This document shows positions 1-10,182 of a stretch of 64,000 nucleotides of DNA, piece by piece. The stretch's first letter is position 1. Every line of letters begins with the position of its first letter. The position numbers and the translations under genes are program-made. Source of the DNA: Tretioscincus oriximinensis (taxonomy: Eukaryota; Chordata; Lepidosauria; Squamata; Gymnophthalmidae); NCBI GenBank assembly GCA_022410635.1, contig JAJVDF010000958.1:79051-143050 (forward strand), written 5' to 3'. Under the pieces are notes generated by a model. That model was not told the DNA's origin, did no database searches, and worked only from the letters and a program-made list of their open reading frames with translations.

Positions 1-330
1 TATAGGAAACAGGGATCATAACACAATAACCTTCAACTTGAACGTAGTTAGAAAGTTATCAAGCAGTTCTAACACATAAACTTTAAACTTTCACAAGGGA
101 AATTTTCCCAAGATGAGAATGGTAAAAAGAAAATTAAAAGGGAAAGTGAAAAGAGTCGAATCCCTTCAAAAAGCATGGAAACTGTTTGCAAATACAATAT
201 TGGAGGCTCAAATCAATGCATTCCCAAGAGAAGAAGGGGTTCCGTCAAGTCCAAGAGGAAACTTGTATAACTTACCAGTACAGTAAGGGAAATCATTAGA
301 AATAAGAGAAACTCATTTAAAAGGCTTATC
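1..330 (+). mobile_element. CR1 ORF2 fragment (duplicate copy A)
   Basis: It matches the region of the CR1 at 26064-26400 between the endonuclease end and the reverse transcriptase (Met-Val-Lys-Arg-Lys-Leu-Lys-Gly). It is broken by stops. It ends at a single N (331), where the sequence switches to the opposite strand of a CR1 3' end. Confidence 0.75.
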
Positions 331-331
331 N

Positions 332-797
332 TAAAACCATAGAGTTGGAAGGGACCTCCAGGGCCATAGAGTCCAACCCCCTGATCAATGCAGGATTCAT
401 TAAACCATCCCAGACAGACNACTGTCCAGTCTTCCGAAGGCTTCCAGCAAAGGTGAACTCGCTAACTCTTGTGGCAACCTGTTCCACTGGTTTATCACCT
501 TGACTGTTAGAATTTTTTCTGATATCTAAATCTCCTCCCTGGCAGTTTCATCCCATTGTTTCTATTCCTTCCATGTGCCAATGAGAACAAGGGTGATCCC
601 TCAGCTCTGTGAAAAGCCCTTCAGGTATCTGTAGGCAGTTCTCAGGACTCCCCTCCATCTTCTCTTTTGCAGACGAAACATCCCTGGATCCTTTATCCCT
701 TCCTCATAGGACTTCATGGTTTCCAGACCATTCACCATCCTTACAACTCTCTTTTGAACTTGCTCTAGTTTATCAAGGTCCTCATAAAGGGCCCCCA
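332..797 (-). mobile_element. CR1 3' end, minus strand (duplicate copy A)
   Basis: The stretch starts with the reverse complement of the CR1 terminus (CCATAGAGTTGGAAGGGACC) and runs back through the 3' coding end. It stops at the N at 798. Confidence 0.8.
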
Positions 798-798
798 N

Positions 799-1286
799 CC
801 TCAAAAGGTGATGTTTGAGAGGTGATCTGATTGAAGTGTACAAAATCATGCATGGGATGGACAGGGTTTCTCTCTCCCACAACACTAGGACCAGGGGGGC
901 CTCCTTAAAACTGTTGTGTAGAAAGCTGAGGACAGACAAAGGAAAGTATTTTTTCACCCAGAGGGTCATCGGCCTGTGGAATTTACTTCCTGAAGAGATA
1001 GTGGTAGCTAACAGCTTGGATAGTTTCAAGACAGGACTAGACAGGTTTATGGACACTAAGGGTATGAATGGATACTAGGATAGTTGTCTGGATGCTGCCT
1101 CCGGGATGGAGCAACATGCAGGACTCCTGAAGTACCATTTGCAGGGAGTCATGAACAGGAGCATATTTTGCTTTCCTCTGTTCNGGCTGCCCTGGTGCAT
1201 CTGGTGGGCCTCTGTGTGACACAGAATGCTGGACTTGATGGGCTGTGGCCTTATCCAGTGTGGCTTTTCTTATGTTTAGATGAGAG
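799..1286 (+). mobile_element. CR1 3' end of the TTATGTTC subfamily
   Basis: It includes the C-terminal reverse-transcriptase tail (GLWNLLPEEIVVANSLDSFK) and ends TGGCTTTTCTTATGTTTAG. The same 3' end recurs many times in this window. Confidence 0.8.
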
Positions 1287-1342
1287 NTGGATTCCTTAGC
1301 GACTGAGCTATCCGTGCCTGCTAGTCCAATGTAACAAACTGG

Positions 1343-1697
1343 ATCTGATACAAGATGTAACTGATCCTATAGGAAACAGGGATCATAACACAATAACCTT
1401 CAACTTGAACGTAGTTAGAAAGTTATCAAGCAGTTCTAACACATAAACTTTAAACTTTCACAAGGGAAATTTTCCCAAGATGAGAATGGTAAAAAGAAAA
1501 TTAAAAGGGAAAGTGAAAAGAGTCGAATCCCTTCAAAAAGCATGGAAACTGTTTGCAAATACAATATTGGAGGCTCAAATCAATGCATTCCCAAGAGAAG
1601 AAGGGGTTCCGTCAAGTCCAAGAGGAAACTTGTATAACTTACCAGTACAGTAAGGGAAATCATTAGAAATAAGAGAAACTCATTTAAAAGGCTTATC
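1343..1697 (+). mobile_element. CR1 ORF2 fragment (duplicate copy B)
   Basis: From 1368 it repeats positions 1-330 base for base by eye. It begins slightly earlier than copy A, which is cut by the window start. Confidence 0.75.
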
Positions 1698-2164
1698 NTA
1701 AAACCATAGAGTTGGAAGGGACCTCCAGGGCCATAGAGTCCAACCCCCTGATCAATGCAGGATTCATTAAACCATCCCAGACAGACNACTGTCCAGTCTT
1801 CCGAAGGCTTCCAGCAAAGGTGAACTCGCTAACTCTTGTGGCAACCTGTTCCACTGGTTTATCACCTTGACTGTTAGAATTTTTTCTGATATCTAAATCT
1901 CCTCCCTGGCAGTTTCATCCCATTGTTTCTATTCCTTCCATGTGCCAATGAGAACAAGGGTGATCCCTCAGCTCTGTGAAAAGCCCTTCAGGTATCTGTA
2001 GGCAGTTCTCAGGACTCCCCTCCATCTTCTCTTTTGCAGACGAAACATCCCTGGATCCTTTATCCCTTCCTCATAGGACTTCATGGTTTCCAGACCATTC
2101 ACCATCCTTACAACTCTCTTTTGAACTTGCTCTAGTTTATCAAGGTCCTCATAAAGGGCCCCCA
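1368..2164 (+). repeat. 797-bp direct duplication, copy B
   Basis: This copy is offset by 1,367 bases. It continues naturally into the rest of a minus-strand CR1 and is therefore the more credible copy. Confidence 0.93.
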
Positions 2165-3430
2165 GAACTGAACTCAGGATTCCAAGTGTGGTCTGACCAA
2201 AGTCCTGTAGAGAGGAATAATTACTTCACGTGAGCGAGATTCTGTGCTCCTCTTGATACATCCCAGGATTGTGTTTCCCATTCTATATGTGCTGCTTTCA
2301 TCTTTTTTGCCCAGAAATGCCTTGCATTTCTCTCTGTTAAATACCATTCTGTCAGTTTCAGCCCATTGTTCCAGCTTGTCCAGATCTTTTTGAATCCTTT
2401 CTCTATCTTGTTTCGTATTAGCAACATCGCCTAGTTTTGTGTCGTCATCAAATTTGATAAGTTTTCCTTCANTCCCCTCATCCAGGTGATTTTTAAATAT
2501 GATAAATAGCCCTGGGCCCAGGACAGACCCTTGTGGTTCCCACTTTAAACATCCTTCCAATTGGATGTGCAGCCATTGATTACCACTCTCTGAGTACGAT
2601 CACGAAGCCAGTTATGAATCCAACTAACTGTTATTTTGTCAATCCCATACTTGACCATTTTTTCAATTAGGATGGAATGAGATACTTTGTTTATTGCTTT
2701 ACTGAAGTTAAGATACACCACACCTACTGCATTTCCCATTTGGTGATTCTATCAGAAAGAAATTAGATTAGTCTGGCATGACTTGTTTGTTACAAATCCA
2801 TGTTGGCTCTGATTAATTACTGCATTCCTATCCAAGTGCTGGCATACATGCTGCTTTATAACTTGTTCAAGGAGCTTTCCTGGTATTGAAGTCAGACTCA
2901 CAGGCCTGTAGTTTCCTGGTTCCACCTTTTTACCCTTTTTGAAGATAGGGACAACATTTGCCCTTCTCCATTCTACTGGGACTTCTCCTGTTGTCCATGA
3001 ATTTTCAAAGATCACTGCAAGTGGTTCTGCTATTACACCTGCTAGTTCCTTTAGTATCCTGGGATGTAGTTCATCTGGGCCTGGAGACTTGAATTGTTTT
3101 AAATTAGCTAAGAGTTCCCTCACCTTTTCTCTGTCTATTAAGTGCCTTGATTCTCCTGTTCCTTCAATAGCACAACGAAGACCAGCTGTTGTATNTTCTT
3201 TCTTCTTTTGGAGATTGTTAAGGATTGTGCTTCTAGAATCTCAAGATTTCCCATCCGTCTTGGACATTTCTGTCCTTTAAGACATCCAACCATGGGATCC
3301 TTCTGAGTCCATCAAAATCTGCTCTTCTGAAATCCAGTCTTGAAGCCTGCGTCTTCTCAGTTCTTCCTCCCTTTTTTATGTAGAATTCAGGTCCCAGCCC
3401 CCCTGACTTCCTCACCCATTTCTACCATCA
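1699..3430 (-). mobile_element. CR1, minus strand, 3' half
   Basis: Read on the minus strand, 2752-3123 encodes reverse-transcriptase blocks (KSPGPDELHPRILKEL, NYRPVSLT, QHGFVTNKS). The stretch 2174-2739 continues with DFSKA-like and QGSVLGP-like motifs, with frame breaks. The first 466 bases repeat 332-797. Confidence 0.8.
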
Positions 3431-3436
3431 AAGAGA

Positions 3437-3630
3437 CTAGTAGCACATAGAGACGAACAGGAGAAAAGTAGGTGGAATAAGCGTTTGTAGAAACATCTAC
3501 TTCTTCAGATGTCTANGAAAGCTTCTGCCACCTACTTTTCTTCTGTTAGTCTCTAAGTGCTACTAGCCCCTTCACTGGACTTTCTTACTAGACTAACACG
3601 GCTGTTTCTTGGATACTTCCTCCAGGATAG
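3437..3630. mobile_element. Palindromic Penelope-like element relic
   Basis: Two arms of 39 bases (3437-3475 and 3528-3566) are inverted repeats with about five mismatches around a 52-base centre. The right arm continues into CTAGACTAACACGGCTG, a tail typical of Penelope-like elements in reptiles. The centre holds CTGAAGAAGTAGA on the minus strand (3496-3508) and GAAAGC on the plus strand, parts of a hammerhead-like core. It appears to be two truncated copies head to head. Confidence 0.55.
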
Positions 3631-3739
3631 CAGATCCCCTTGTTTTTTCTTCTACCTTTTGGCAGATAAAATTATCAGCTAGGGAAGATAAAAATTTAGT
3701 AGACCCGTGACTTTTGCCTGACTCTCACTCCAGGGTTAA

Positions 3740-4350
3740 TGGAGTACCCAAGGGCTCAGTACNGGGACCCCTGTCCTGAATGCCAAGGTAAATAGTGAAG
3801 TAGCCAAGTTTGCTGATGACACTAAACTGTTCAGGGTAGTGAAAACTGGAAGAGATTAGAAGGATATCCAGAGTGACCTATTGAAATTGGGTGAGTGGGC
3901 ATCAAAGTGGAAATGTACTTCAACTTAATCAAGTGCAAAGTCCTACACACTGGGGTAAAGAACCCCAACTACTCCTACCAAGCGACGGGAACCAAGAGGT
4001 TTCTGTGACTGAGCAGGAAAAGGATCTTGGGGTGTTGGTGGCAGTTCGATGAAGATATCCTCCCAGTGTGCAAAAAAAGCNATTCCATGTTGGAGATGAT
4101 AAAGAAAGGAATCAAAAATAAATCAGCAAATGTTGCTTTGCTTCTATAAATCTGTGGTGAGGCCGCATTTGGAATACTGTGTCCAATTCTGGTGATCACA
4201 TCTCAAAAAACATCTTGTGGAACTAGAGAAGGTGCAGAAAAGAGCAACAAGAATGATCAAAGAGGACTGCAGCACCTTCCCTATAAAGTCAGACTGCAAC
4301 ATCTGGGACTCTTCATCCTCGAAGGATTGCTTTTGGGAGGTGATCCAAGA
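3740..4350 (+). mobile_element. CR1 reverse-transcriptase C-terminal fragment
   Basis: It encodes a frame-broken FADDTKLFRV segment, then the LGEWASKW region and the coding tail. It starts abruptly in the reverse transcriptase and switches strand near 4351. Confidence 0.75.
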
Positions 4351-4351
4351 G

Positions 4352-4560
4352 GTACTATCTGTTGCTCCATCCCAGAGGCAGTTTCAGAAGATCCATATTT
4401 ACATCCTTGGTGTCCATAAACCTATCTAACCCTATCTTGAGTCTGTCCAGACTACTTAGCTTTCACCATCATTTCTGGAAGTAAATTTCACAAGCCAATG
4501 ATCCTCTAGGTGAAAAAATAATTTCCTCTGTTTGAACATACAGAATGTAAGAACATAAGT
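4352..4560 (-). mobile_element. CR1 3' end fragment, minus strand
   Basis: It is the reverse complement of the tail seen at 799-1286 (CATAAACCTATCTAACCC, then GTGAAAAAATAATTTCC), with several mismatches. Confidence 0.65.
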
Positions 4561-4684
4561 TGAGTTTGTCTTCACTCCGCTACCCATCCATTTCAAGGAA
4601 AGCAGTTTTAAGACAATGTGATTTTAAGGGAAATCAATTGTTGATGGCCAGAACAAGACTTTCCACTNTGGAAACACTGTAGCG

Positions 4685-4871
4685 CAGCGGTTCTCAACCT
4701 GTGGGTCACGACCCCGGCGGGGGTCAAACGACCAAAACACATGAGTCAGCTAAAGCCGGGCTGATCCTTGTGCTCCGCAGGCTGATGAGCAGGAGCCACC
4801 AAAATTGGGGTCACCACAACATGAGGAACTGTACTGCGGGGTCACGGCATTAGAAAGGTTGAGAACCACTG
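4685..4871. mobile_element. hAT miniature transposon with 8-bp target duplication
   Basis: The 187-base element starts CAGCGGTTCTCAACCT and ends AGGTTGAGAACCACTG, near-perfect inverted termini of the hAT (MER5-like) type. It is flanked by identical 8-base copies CTGTAGCG (4677-4684 and 4872-4879). It is too short to code for a transposase. Confidence 0.9.
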
Positions 4872-4937
4872 CTGTAGCGTATTCCCCACAAGGTTACCAT
4901 TAAAATATTGTTTGTCTCAAAGCTGCTCCGCCGTCGG

Positions 4938-4949
4938 CCAGCAGGGGGC
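4938..4949 (+). promoter_or_regulatory. CTCF-like motif
   Basis: CCAGCAGGGGGC fits the CTCF core consensus CCASYAGRKGGC at all 12 positions. It lies just beyond the hAT element, about 10 kb upstream of the FABP4-like gene. Binding is not shown. Confidence 0.35.
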
Positions 4950-4959
4950 TCCGTGCGCC

Positions 4960-6125
4960 ACATTCAGTCCCAGAAGGTGCCATCAGCTCTGAGGATGGAA
5001 GCCAAGCGCTTCCACTTGAGCCCCCAGGGGAAACCCAGAAGGTTTGGCCTCAGGTCTCAGCTTGACGGGTGTAAAAGTGTGATAGTCACCTGCAGCCACC
5101 CACAGATCCCTGCGGAGTGCAAACGAACGTGAGCTTTTTTCTTGGCACGGTTTGTGGCCAATGCGCCCACCGCAGCCCCTGTAGTCCCTGGGCCACACGC
5201 TGCGCTATAAGGTTTGGCCACCCAGGCACCAGTGGGAACTACAGCAGGCGCCACAAGAAGAGCCCTGCTGGGAGCTCCTAGCCCAGCCTCCTGCCTCACC
5301 GGCTGGCCCACCAGCTGCCCCCGAGCACCTCGCCTTCCCCTCCACACCCTGCAAGGGGCTCCAGCCCGGGATCGAGGCCTCCGTCCCAGGAGCCGCTGGT
5401 GCTCTTGCCTTCCTTGACCTCGCCTAGTCTTGCTTTGCAGCCTTAGGGCCTGGTCACACATGTGCTTTTTAACCCACTTCAGTCCTGGAAAACTTGTGTT
5501 TTATTCTTACTTCGTTTTATTGACTAACAACAATCCGGCCCCTAACTCAGCCCCTGGATCGCAGCCGCCGTCACTTGGAATAAAGAGCTTATTGTGCTTG
5601 TGGTTTTGCACAGGTTTTCCTTACAATTCTGAAGTCGTCTGCATCCGAGCTGAAGAAACTGACTCTGAATCAGTATTCACAAGGGTTTGTTTGGCTTTAT
5701 GGAAGAGACGGTCCTGTACTGAAATGCTTACCCTACGATCTTGAGCAGTACGGGGCAATTTTAATGAAGTCTCTTTAATTGGAATAAAGGGGAAGAGATT
5801 ATTTTACTCCCCCCCCTCCCAAGCCTAAAAGACCTTTACTAAGAGCTCCCAAATGTAGAATTCAGAAGTGGCCCTTGAACTCGGGTGACTGTATGCTGCA
5901 CTGAGGACNCCAAGTGGGTTGAAGTATTTGCTGGGAAAAAGCAAACTGGCTTTTGCGTTTACTTCCTTTGTGCACTGAAGGTGTTTTACTTTGCGTCCTG
6001 CTGAGATGCAAAGGCTCAGGCAGAGGACGGGGAAGAGAGGACGTGGCTGCAGTTCAGGGCCATTGGAGAGGGAGCGGCATGGTGTGTGCATCCCCCAGGC
6101 ACATCTGTGGCTCAAAACAGGATTC
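4960..6125. other. Intergenic, no gene recognised
   Basis: Unique-looking sequence, GC-rich at 5130-5430. Open frames here (for example 5057-5461 minus) lack any recognised motif and have low-complexity Arg/Gly/Pro composition, as expected in GC-rich non-coding DNA. Confidence 0.5.
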
Positions 6126-6130
6126 GTATT

Positions 6131-6345
6131 TAGAATGACAGACGCTCATCTGGAAGTCTCCCGGTTTGATCCCGACCTCCACAGAAGCCAGCTGGGTGAC
6201 CTTGGGCTGGTCACAGTTATTTGGAGCTCTCTCAGCACCACCTGCTTCACAAGGGGCCTGTTGTGAAGAGAAGAACAGAAGGTTGTGGAGGCTGCATTGA
6301 GTCCCTTCGGGTTGAGAAAAATGGGGTATAAAAATCAATTCTTCT
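6131..6345 (+). mobile_element. tRNA-CORE SINE, 5'-truncated
   Basis: It keeps a B-box-like GGTTTGATCCC (6163-6173) and the CORE string GGGTGACCTTGGGCTGGTCAC (from 6193). The A box is not recognisable. The tail differs from the L2-type tail of the copy at 7690. Confidence 0.7.
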
Positions 6346-6727
6346 TCGTCCTCTNTCGGGATACTGAGCCTCATTGGTGGCCCCGTTCAAGGAGGACGCT
6401 GGTTTGTCCCCATTGGTGTGAAGAGGCGCCACATTGGATCCCACGCTCTCCCGCCTTGCTGATTCCCTGACGAACTGCAGGCCTCGGAAGACAGCTTGCT
6501 TCCTTTCTTACCGCAGAGGAAAAATTCCTAGGGGGACACGTCACCCTCATCTTATCTATGGCTATTTCCTCAAATCCTTGGCACAACCCGAGGCAAAAGC
6601 CTGACTTTATTTGCCTCTCTGATGCTCCCCAGAGCTCTGGCAAAGCCCAAAGGCACCCCGTCCCCTTTAGGTAACGCCAGCACCGAAGGGCGGAAGGGGA
6701 ACCCTGCTGCTCCTCCTGTCATGAAAG

Positions 6728-6920
6728 GTTATAAGACCATAAGAAGAGCCATCCNGGATCGGGCCAGAGCCCACCTAGTCCAGCCTTCTGTCCCACACAC
6801 AGGCCCACCAGATGCCCCTGGGCAGCCTGAATAGAGGAAGGCAAAATATGCCCCTGTTCATGACTCCCTGCAAACGGCATCTCAGGAGTCCTGCCTGTGG
6901 CTTCATCCCGGAGGATTTGT
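6728..6920 (-). mobile_element. CR1 3' end, minus strand
   Basis: The (C)ATAAGAAGAGCCATC opening is the reverse complement of the TTATGTTC-type CR1 terminus. The sequence then follows the 3' UTR consensus of that subfamily. Confidence 0.75.
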
Positions 6921-6949
6921 GGAATGGAAGAGTCTAAGGGTGGCACCAT

Positions 6950-7689
6950 AGCAAGGAGCTTGTAATTTTTAGGTCACTGAAACCACCATCTCAGGCTGAA
7001 TCTTTGGAAAATATGCCACATTCTTAGGGATGTCTTGAAATTCACCTTTCTACCTGGTTGTTACAGTTTCCTCACAGCTTCATGCTTAGAAGCATCAATA
7101 GGAGCTCGAGGGGAGCTGGGGAGCCATTTGAACCATCAGGTACAAACCCCTTGCAGCAGAAAAGTCAAAGCTCTCCTCTGCTTCTTGGAGGTCCTTCATT
7201 TACAGGTAAGGGGGAAAATGATGCGCCTCAAAGACCATTTCTCTCCTTTCCAGCAGGTGGAGATACTTGCATTTTGCAAGAAGGAAACGACCGCGCAAGC
7301 TCCCGACCAGAGGGGGCATCAGCATGCCCTGCGCTGCCGCCGACGCTTGTGTAGGTGATGCGGTGCGTGGAAGGAGCCCACGGCCCCACCCGAGAGGCAG
7401 GTGCTGCTGCGCTTCCTCCTCAGCCGGGCTCCACAGACGCTTGGGGAAACTGGGACGTTTTCATCCTTCCTTCACCCTCCCGTGACCACCCGCCACGTGT
7501 GAGACCTGTGTGGCAAAAGGCTGCAAGGAAAGGTTGGTGTTTAGCTTCTGTGCTTGGAACGGCCTTTGTGCCCTCGTCCCACAGGGCTCCCGGAGGTCAG
7601 GCTGAGGTTGCCACATGCACAGGTGCGGAAGGCGCCGCCGCCACTACTGACTGCCTCCCCCCCGTGGAGGGACTCTGGAGGAGCCTCGT
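6950..7689. other. Intergenic, no gene recognised
   Basis: No repeat or exon is recognised. The stretch 7290-7640 is CpG-richer than its surroundings. CCAGCAGGTGGA at 7254 is one base off the CTCF core. Confidence 0.45.
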
Positions 7690-7930
7690 GAGAGCCAGTT
7701 TGGTGCAGTGGTTAGAGTGCTCGACTCTTGCCTGGTCGTCCCCCGGTTCGACTCCCCACTTCTCCCTGAAAGCCAATGGGTGACCTTGGGCCAGTCACGA
7801 TTCTTTAGAACTCTCTCAGCCACACCTACTTCACAGGATGCCTGTTGTGAAGAAAGCAACAAAAAGCTATGTCGGCCGCCCTGAGACCTTTGGGTATAGG
7901 GCGGGGTATAAGTACAAATAAATAAATAAT
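7690..7930 (+). mobile_element. tRNA-CORE SINE with L2-type tail
   Basis: It has a perfect A box TGGTGCAGTGG (7701-7711), a perfect B box GGTTCGACTCC (7745-7755) and the CORE string TGACCTTGGGCCAGTCA (7781-7797). The tail GCCGCCCTGAGACCTTTGGG (from 7875) leads to a GGGTATAAG.ACAAATAAATAAAT end. The tail is nearly the same as the 3' end of the L2 at 38256-38330, so L2 machinery probably moved it. Confidence 0.88.
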
Positions 7931-8811
7931 GACCTTTTGAAGAGGAAGTCTGGAACAATGTGGGTTCTCCTGCGTGCTCCCTGTTGAGGAACAGGAACAT
8001 GAAATGTGCAGCAGCCGCGCTCCAAAGCTCTGAGGGGCAGAGAGATGGAAGCCCTGAGCTGGGGACCAGCATCCCTTCCGCTTAACTCTGAAGCCTGAAT
8101 GATACTAGTCGGAAGTAATAAAACGTTTACTTATGACGCCCTTTTCAGCAAACGCATTGCAGCCGCCTGGGGACGCTGTTCGTTTATGAAGATCAAGACC
8201 AGATTGACGGAGCCGAGTTATGAGGGTTTAAAGTCAAGGTTCGGCGGGACTTCCCCAGGCTCACTTCCCTGATATATCTCATCCTACTTTCTCACAGTTA
8301 ATCCACAGAAGCTCACAGCAGCAGGCCTTAAACCCCAGGCTGGTCTGGTCTTAATTGGGGTTTGGATTTTGAAGCGATTCTTCCTTCAAATCGTAAATTT
8401 TGCCAGCTTCCCACTGCCCAGGTGCAAATCCACATTCAGGTGTCACTAAGGGTCAGCAGAAGCCTCGGGCCCCATTCCCTTGACCTTTTTAAATTTAATT
8501 TGGGAGGAAAGGAGGCATTGTTTCTTCTCCCCTCCNTACTAGATTTTCCAGCCCTACTGCTAAAATGTGGTTCTGACAATCTAGAATTTCTGGGGCAGAA
8601 ACATCTATCCTGACTGGCTCCTTGGGCTGGAGATGCTCCATCCACAAGGCTATGGTGTCCTCCTCTGAGTACCACACAGGGCCAGCAAAGAAGCAAGAAC
8701 CAGGATCCNGCAGCAGCACCAGGTCCAAGTAAGACCTTTCCCTGTTGTCGGAGAGGCCATACCTGCCTCTCCCACACTGACCTCTTCAGCCACCAGGGAA
8801 CCTCCGTCATA

Positions 8812-9003
8812 AGAACATAAGAAGAGCCATCCTGGATCAGGCTAGAGCCCACCTAGTCCAGCCTTCTGTCTCACACAGAGGCNCACCAGATGAACAGAGG
8901 GAAGCAAAATATGCACCTGTTCATGGCTCCCTGCAAGCAGCATTTCAGGAGCACTACCTGTTTCTCCTTCCCAGAGAGCATCCAGACATCCATCCTAGTA
9001 CCT
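8812..9003 (-). mobile_element. CR1 3' end, minus strand
   Basis: The reverse-complemented TTATGTTC terminus (CATAAGAACATAAGAAGAGCC) is followed by the subfamily 3' UTR. It is repeated at 10507-10698 by the duplication. Confidence 0.8.
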
Positions 9004-9992
9004 TTGATCTTTGTTCACAAAGCCACGGTGGCACATGGGGTACAACGCTGGGGCAAGTGGCGATGCTTCCGTTGGCTTCTCCGCCTGCCCTGCCCTTGTG
9101 TTTCTACAGCGAAGGGATTTTCCTGTGTCCGATTCCTCTGACTCTCTGGCGTCCTGCTTGGCTGGATCTCAGCGGCTGTGGCGTGGCCTGCTTGGACGTC
9201 CCAAGGGCCACATTTAATCAGAGTTGTTTGTCCCAAGGAATAACAGGCCCATTTCCTTCTACAGAAGAGCAGCTGCATAAGGCAGCCTCATTTCCCCTTC
9301 AACAAAAGCAAGGAAAATGCAAGCAGGAGTCAGGGACAGGAGCCAACCAGCAGGAAAAGTGCCAGAGCAAAGTTCATAGGAGCTCAAGTTCCTTTGGAGA
9401 AATGGGTGAAAGGTGTGGGCAGCTGATACATTTTCTCCCCACTGCATTTGGGTCGTCAGGATATTTCATACTTGCGGCAAATTCCTATTATTCATCCCCA
9501 GAAAAGTTTTGTGTGTTGCTCTCCTGCAGCTCACGGGACAGGCGCCTGCAGGAGCCCCACCGTGGCCGTCCAGCATCGCCAGACTGGCCGAGAGGCAATG
9601 CAGGGGGCTGACCCGCCCCTTGTCAGCAGGAGGACGGGGGAGGCTGGGGGGGGCCTGCAAGGGACCCGGTGACCCAACCTTGAGCAGTGGCAGTTGGAGG
9701 GAGCCAGCAAGGCCTGGAGCACCTCTGCACTGTTTACCCTTCAAAGCCCAAGAGCCCTGGGGATAGGGTCCCAGCATGCCATGGAAATCACCGCGGCAAC
9801 CCATGGGTAAACATTTCCCATTTAAAAAGCTACTAGCTGGATTTTGCCAAAACTGTCAAAACTCTCCACCGCTGTGGCACCTTGAATTGTGTCTGAGGTC
9901 GGTTAATTGTTCTTTCAGGTGACCGAAGCAGAAATGGTCATTAGCTTGCTAACCTTTGGCAGCAGCTGAAGAGGAATCTGGTTTTTATACCA

Positions 9993-10181
9993 TAGAATCG
10001 TAGAGTTGGAAGAGACCTCCAGGGTCATCAGGATCCAACCTCCTGCTCAGTGCAGAATTCATTAAACCACCCCAGACCGATGACTGTCCAGGGAAGGCGA
10101 ACTCACCACCCCCTGTGGCAAACCGTTCCACTGGTTTATCACCCTGACTGTTAGAAAGTTTTTTCTGATATCTAATCTAAA
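9993..10181 (-). mobile_element. CR1 terminus, minus strand, cut by N
   Basis: The reverse complement of the ATTCTATG-type end (CCATAGAATCGTAGAGTTGG) begins here and is cut at the N at 10182. Its complete counterpart continues from 11688. Confidence 0.8.
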
Positions 10182-10182
10182 N

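Larger units (their letters stand above)
1..797 (+). repeat. 797-bp direct duplication, copy A
   Basis: It is identical by eye to 1368-2164, including Ns at the same positions (331/1698 and 420/1787). It is cut by an N at 798. Confidence 0.93.
8488..10181 (+). repeat. Large tandem duplication, copy 1
   Basis: This stretch repeats at 10183-11876 with no difference seen except two Ns in copy 1 (8536, 8709) that are called bases in copy 2. It contains a CR1 3' end (8812-9003, minus), about 1 kb of unique sequence, and a CR1 terminus (from 9993, minus). The identical open frames at 9057-9611 and 10752-11306 follow from the duplication and are not evidence of genes. Confidence 0.95.

Noticed and set aside
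601..1056. 151-codon minus-strand frame
   Set aside because: It is the antisense of two CR1 pieces joined across the N at 798; it is not a gene.
7690..7760. Functional tRNA gene
   Set aside because: The A and B boxes are perfect but there is no cloverleaf. The CORE and L2-type tail show that it is a SINE head.
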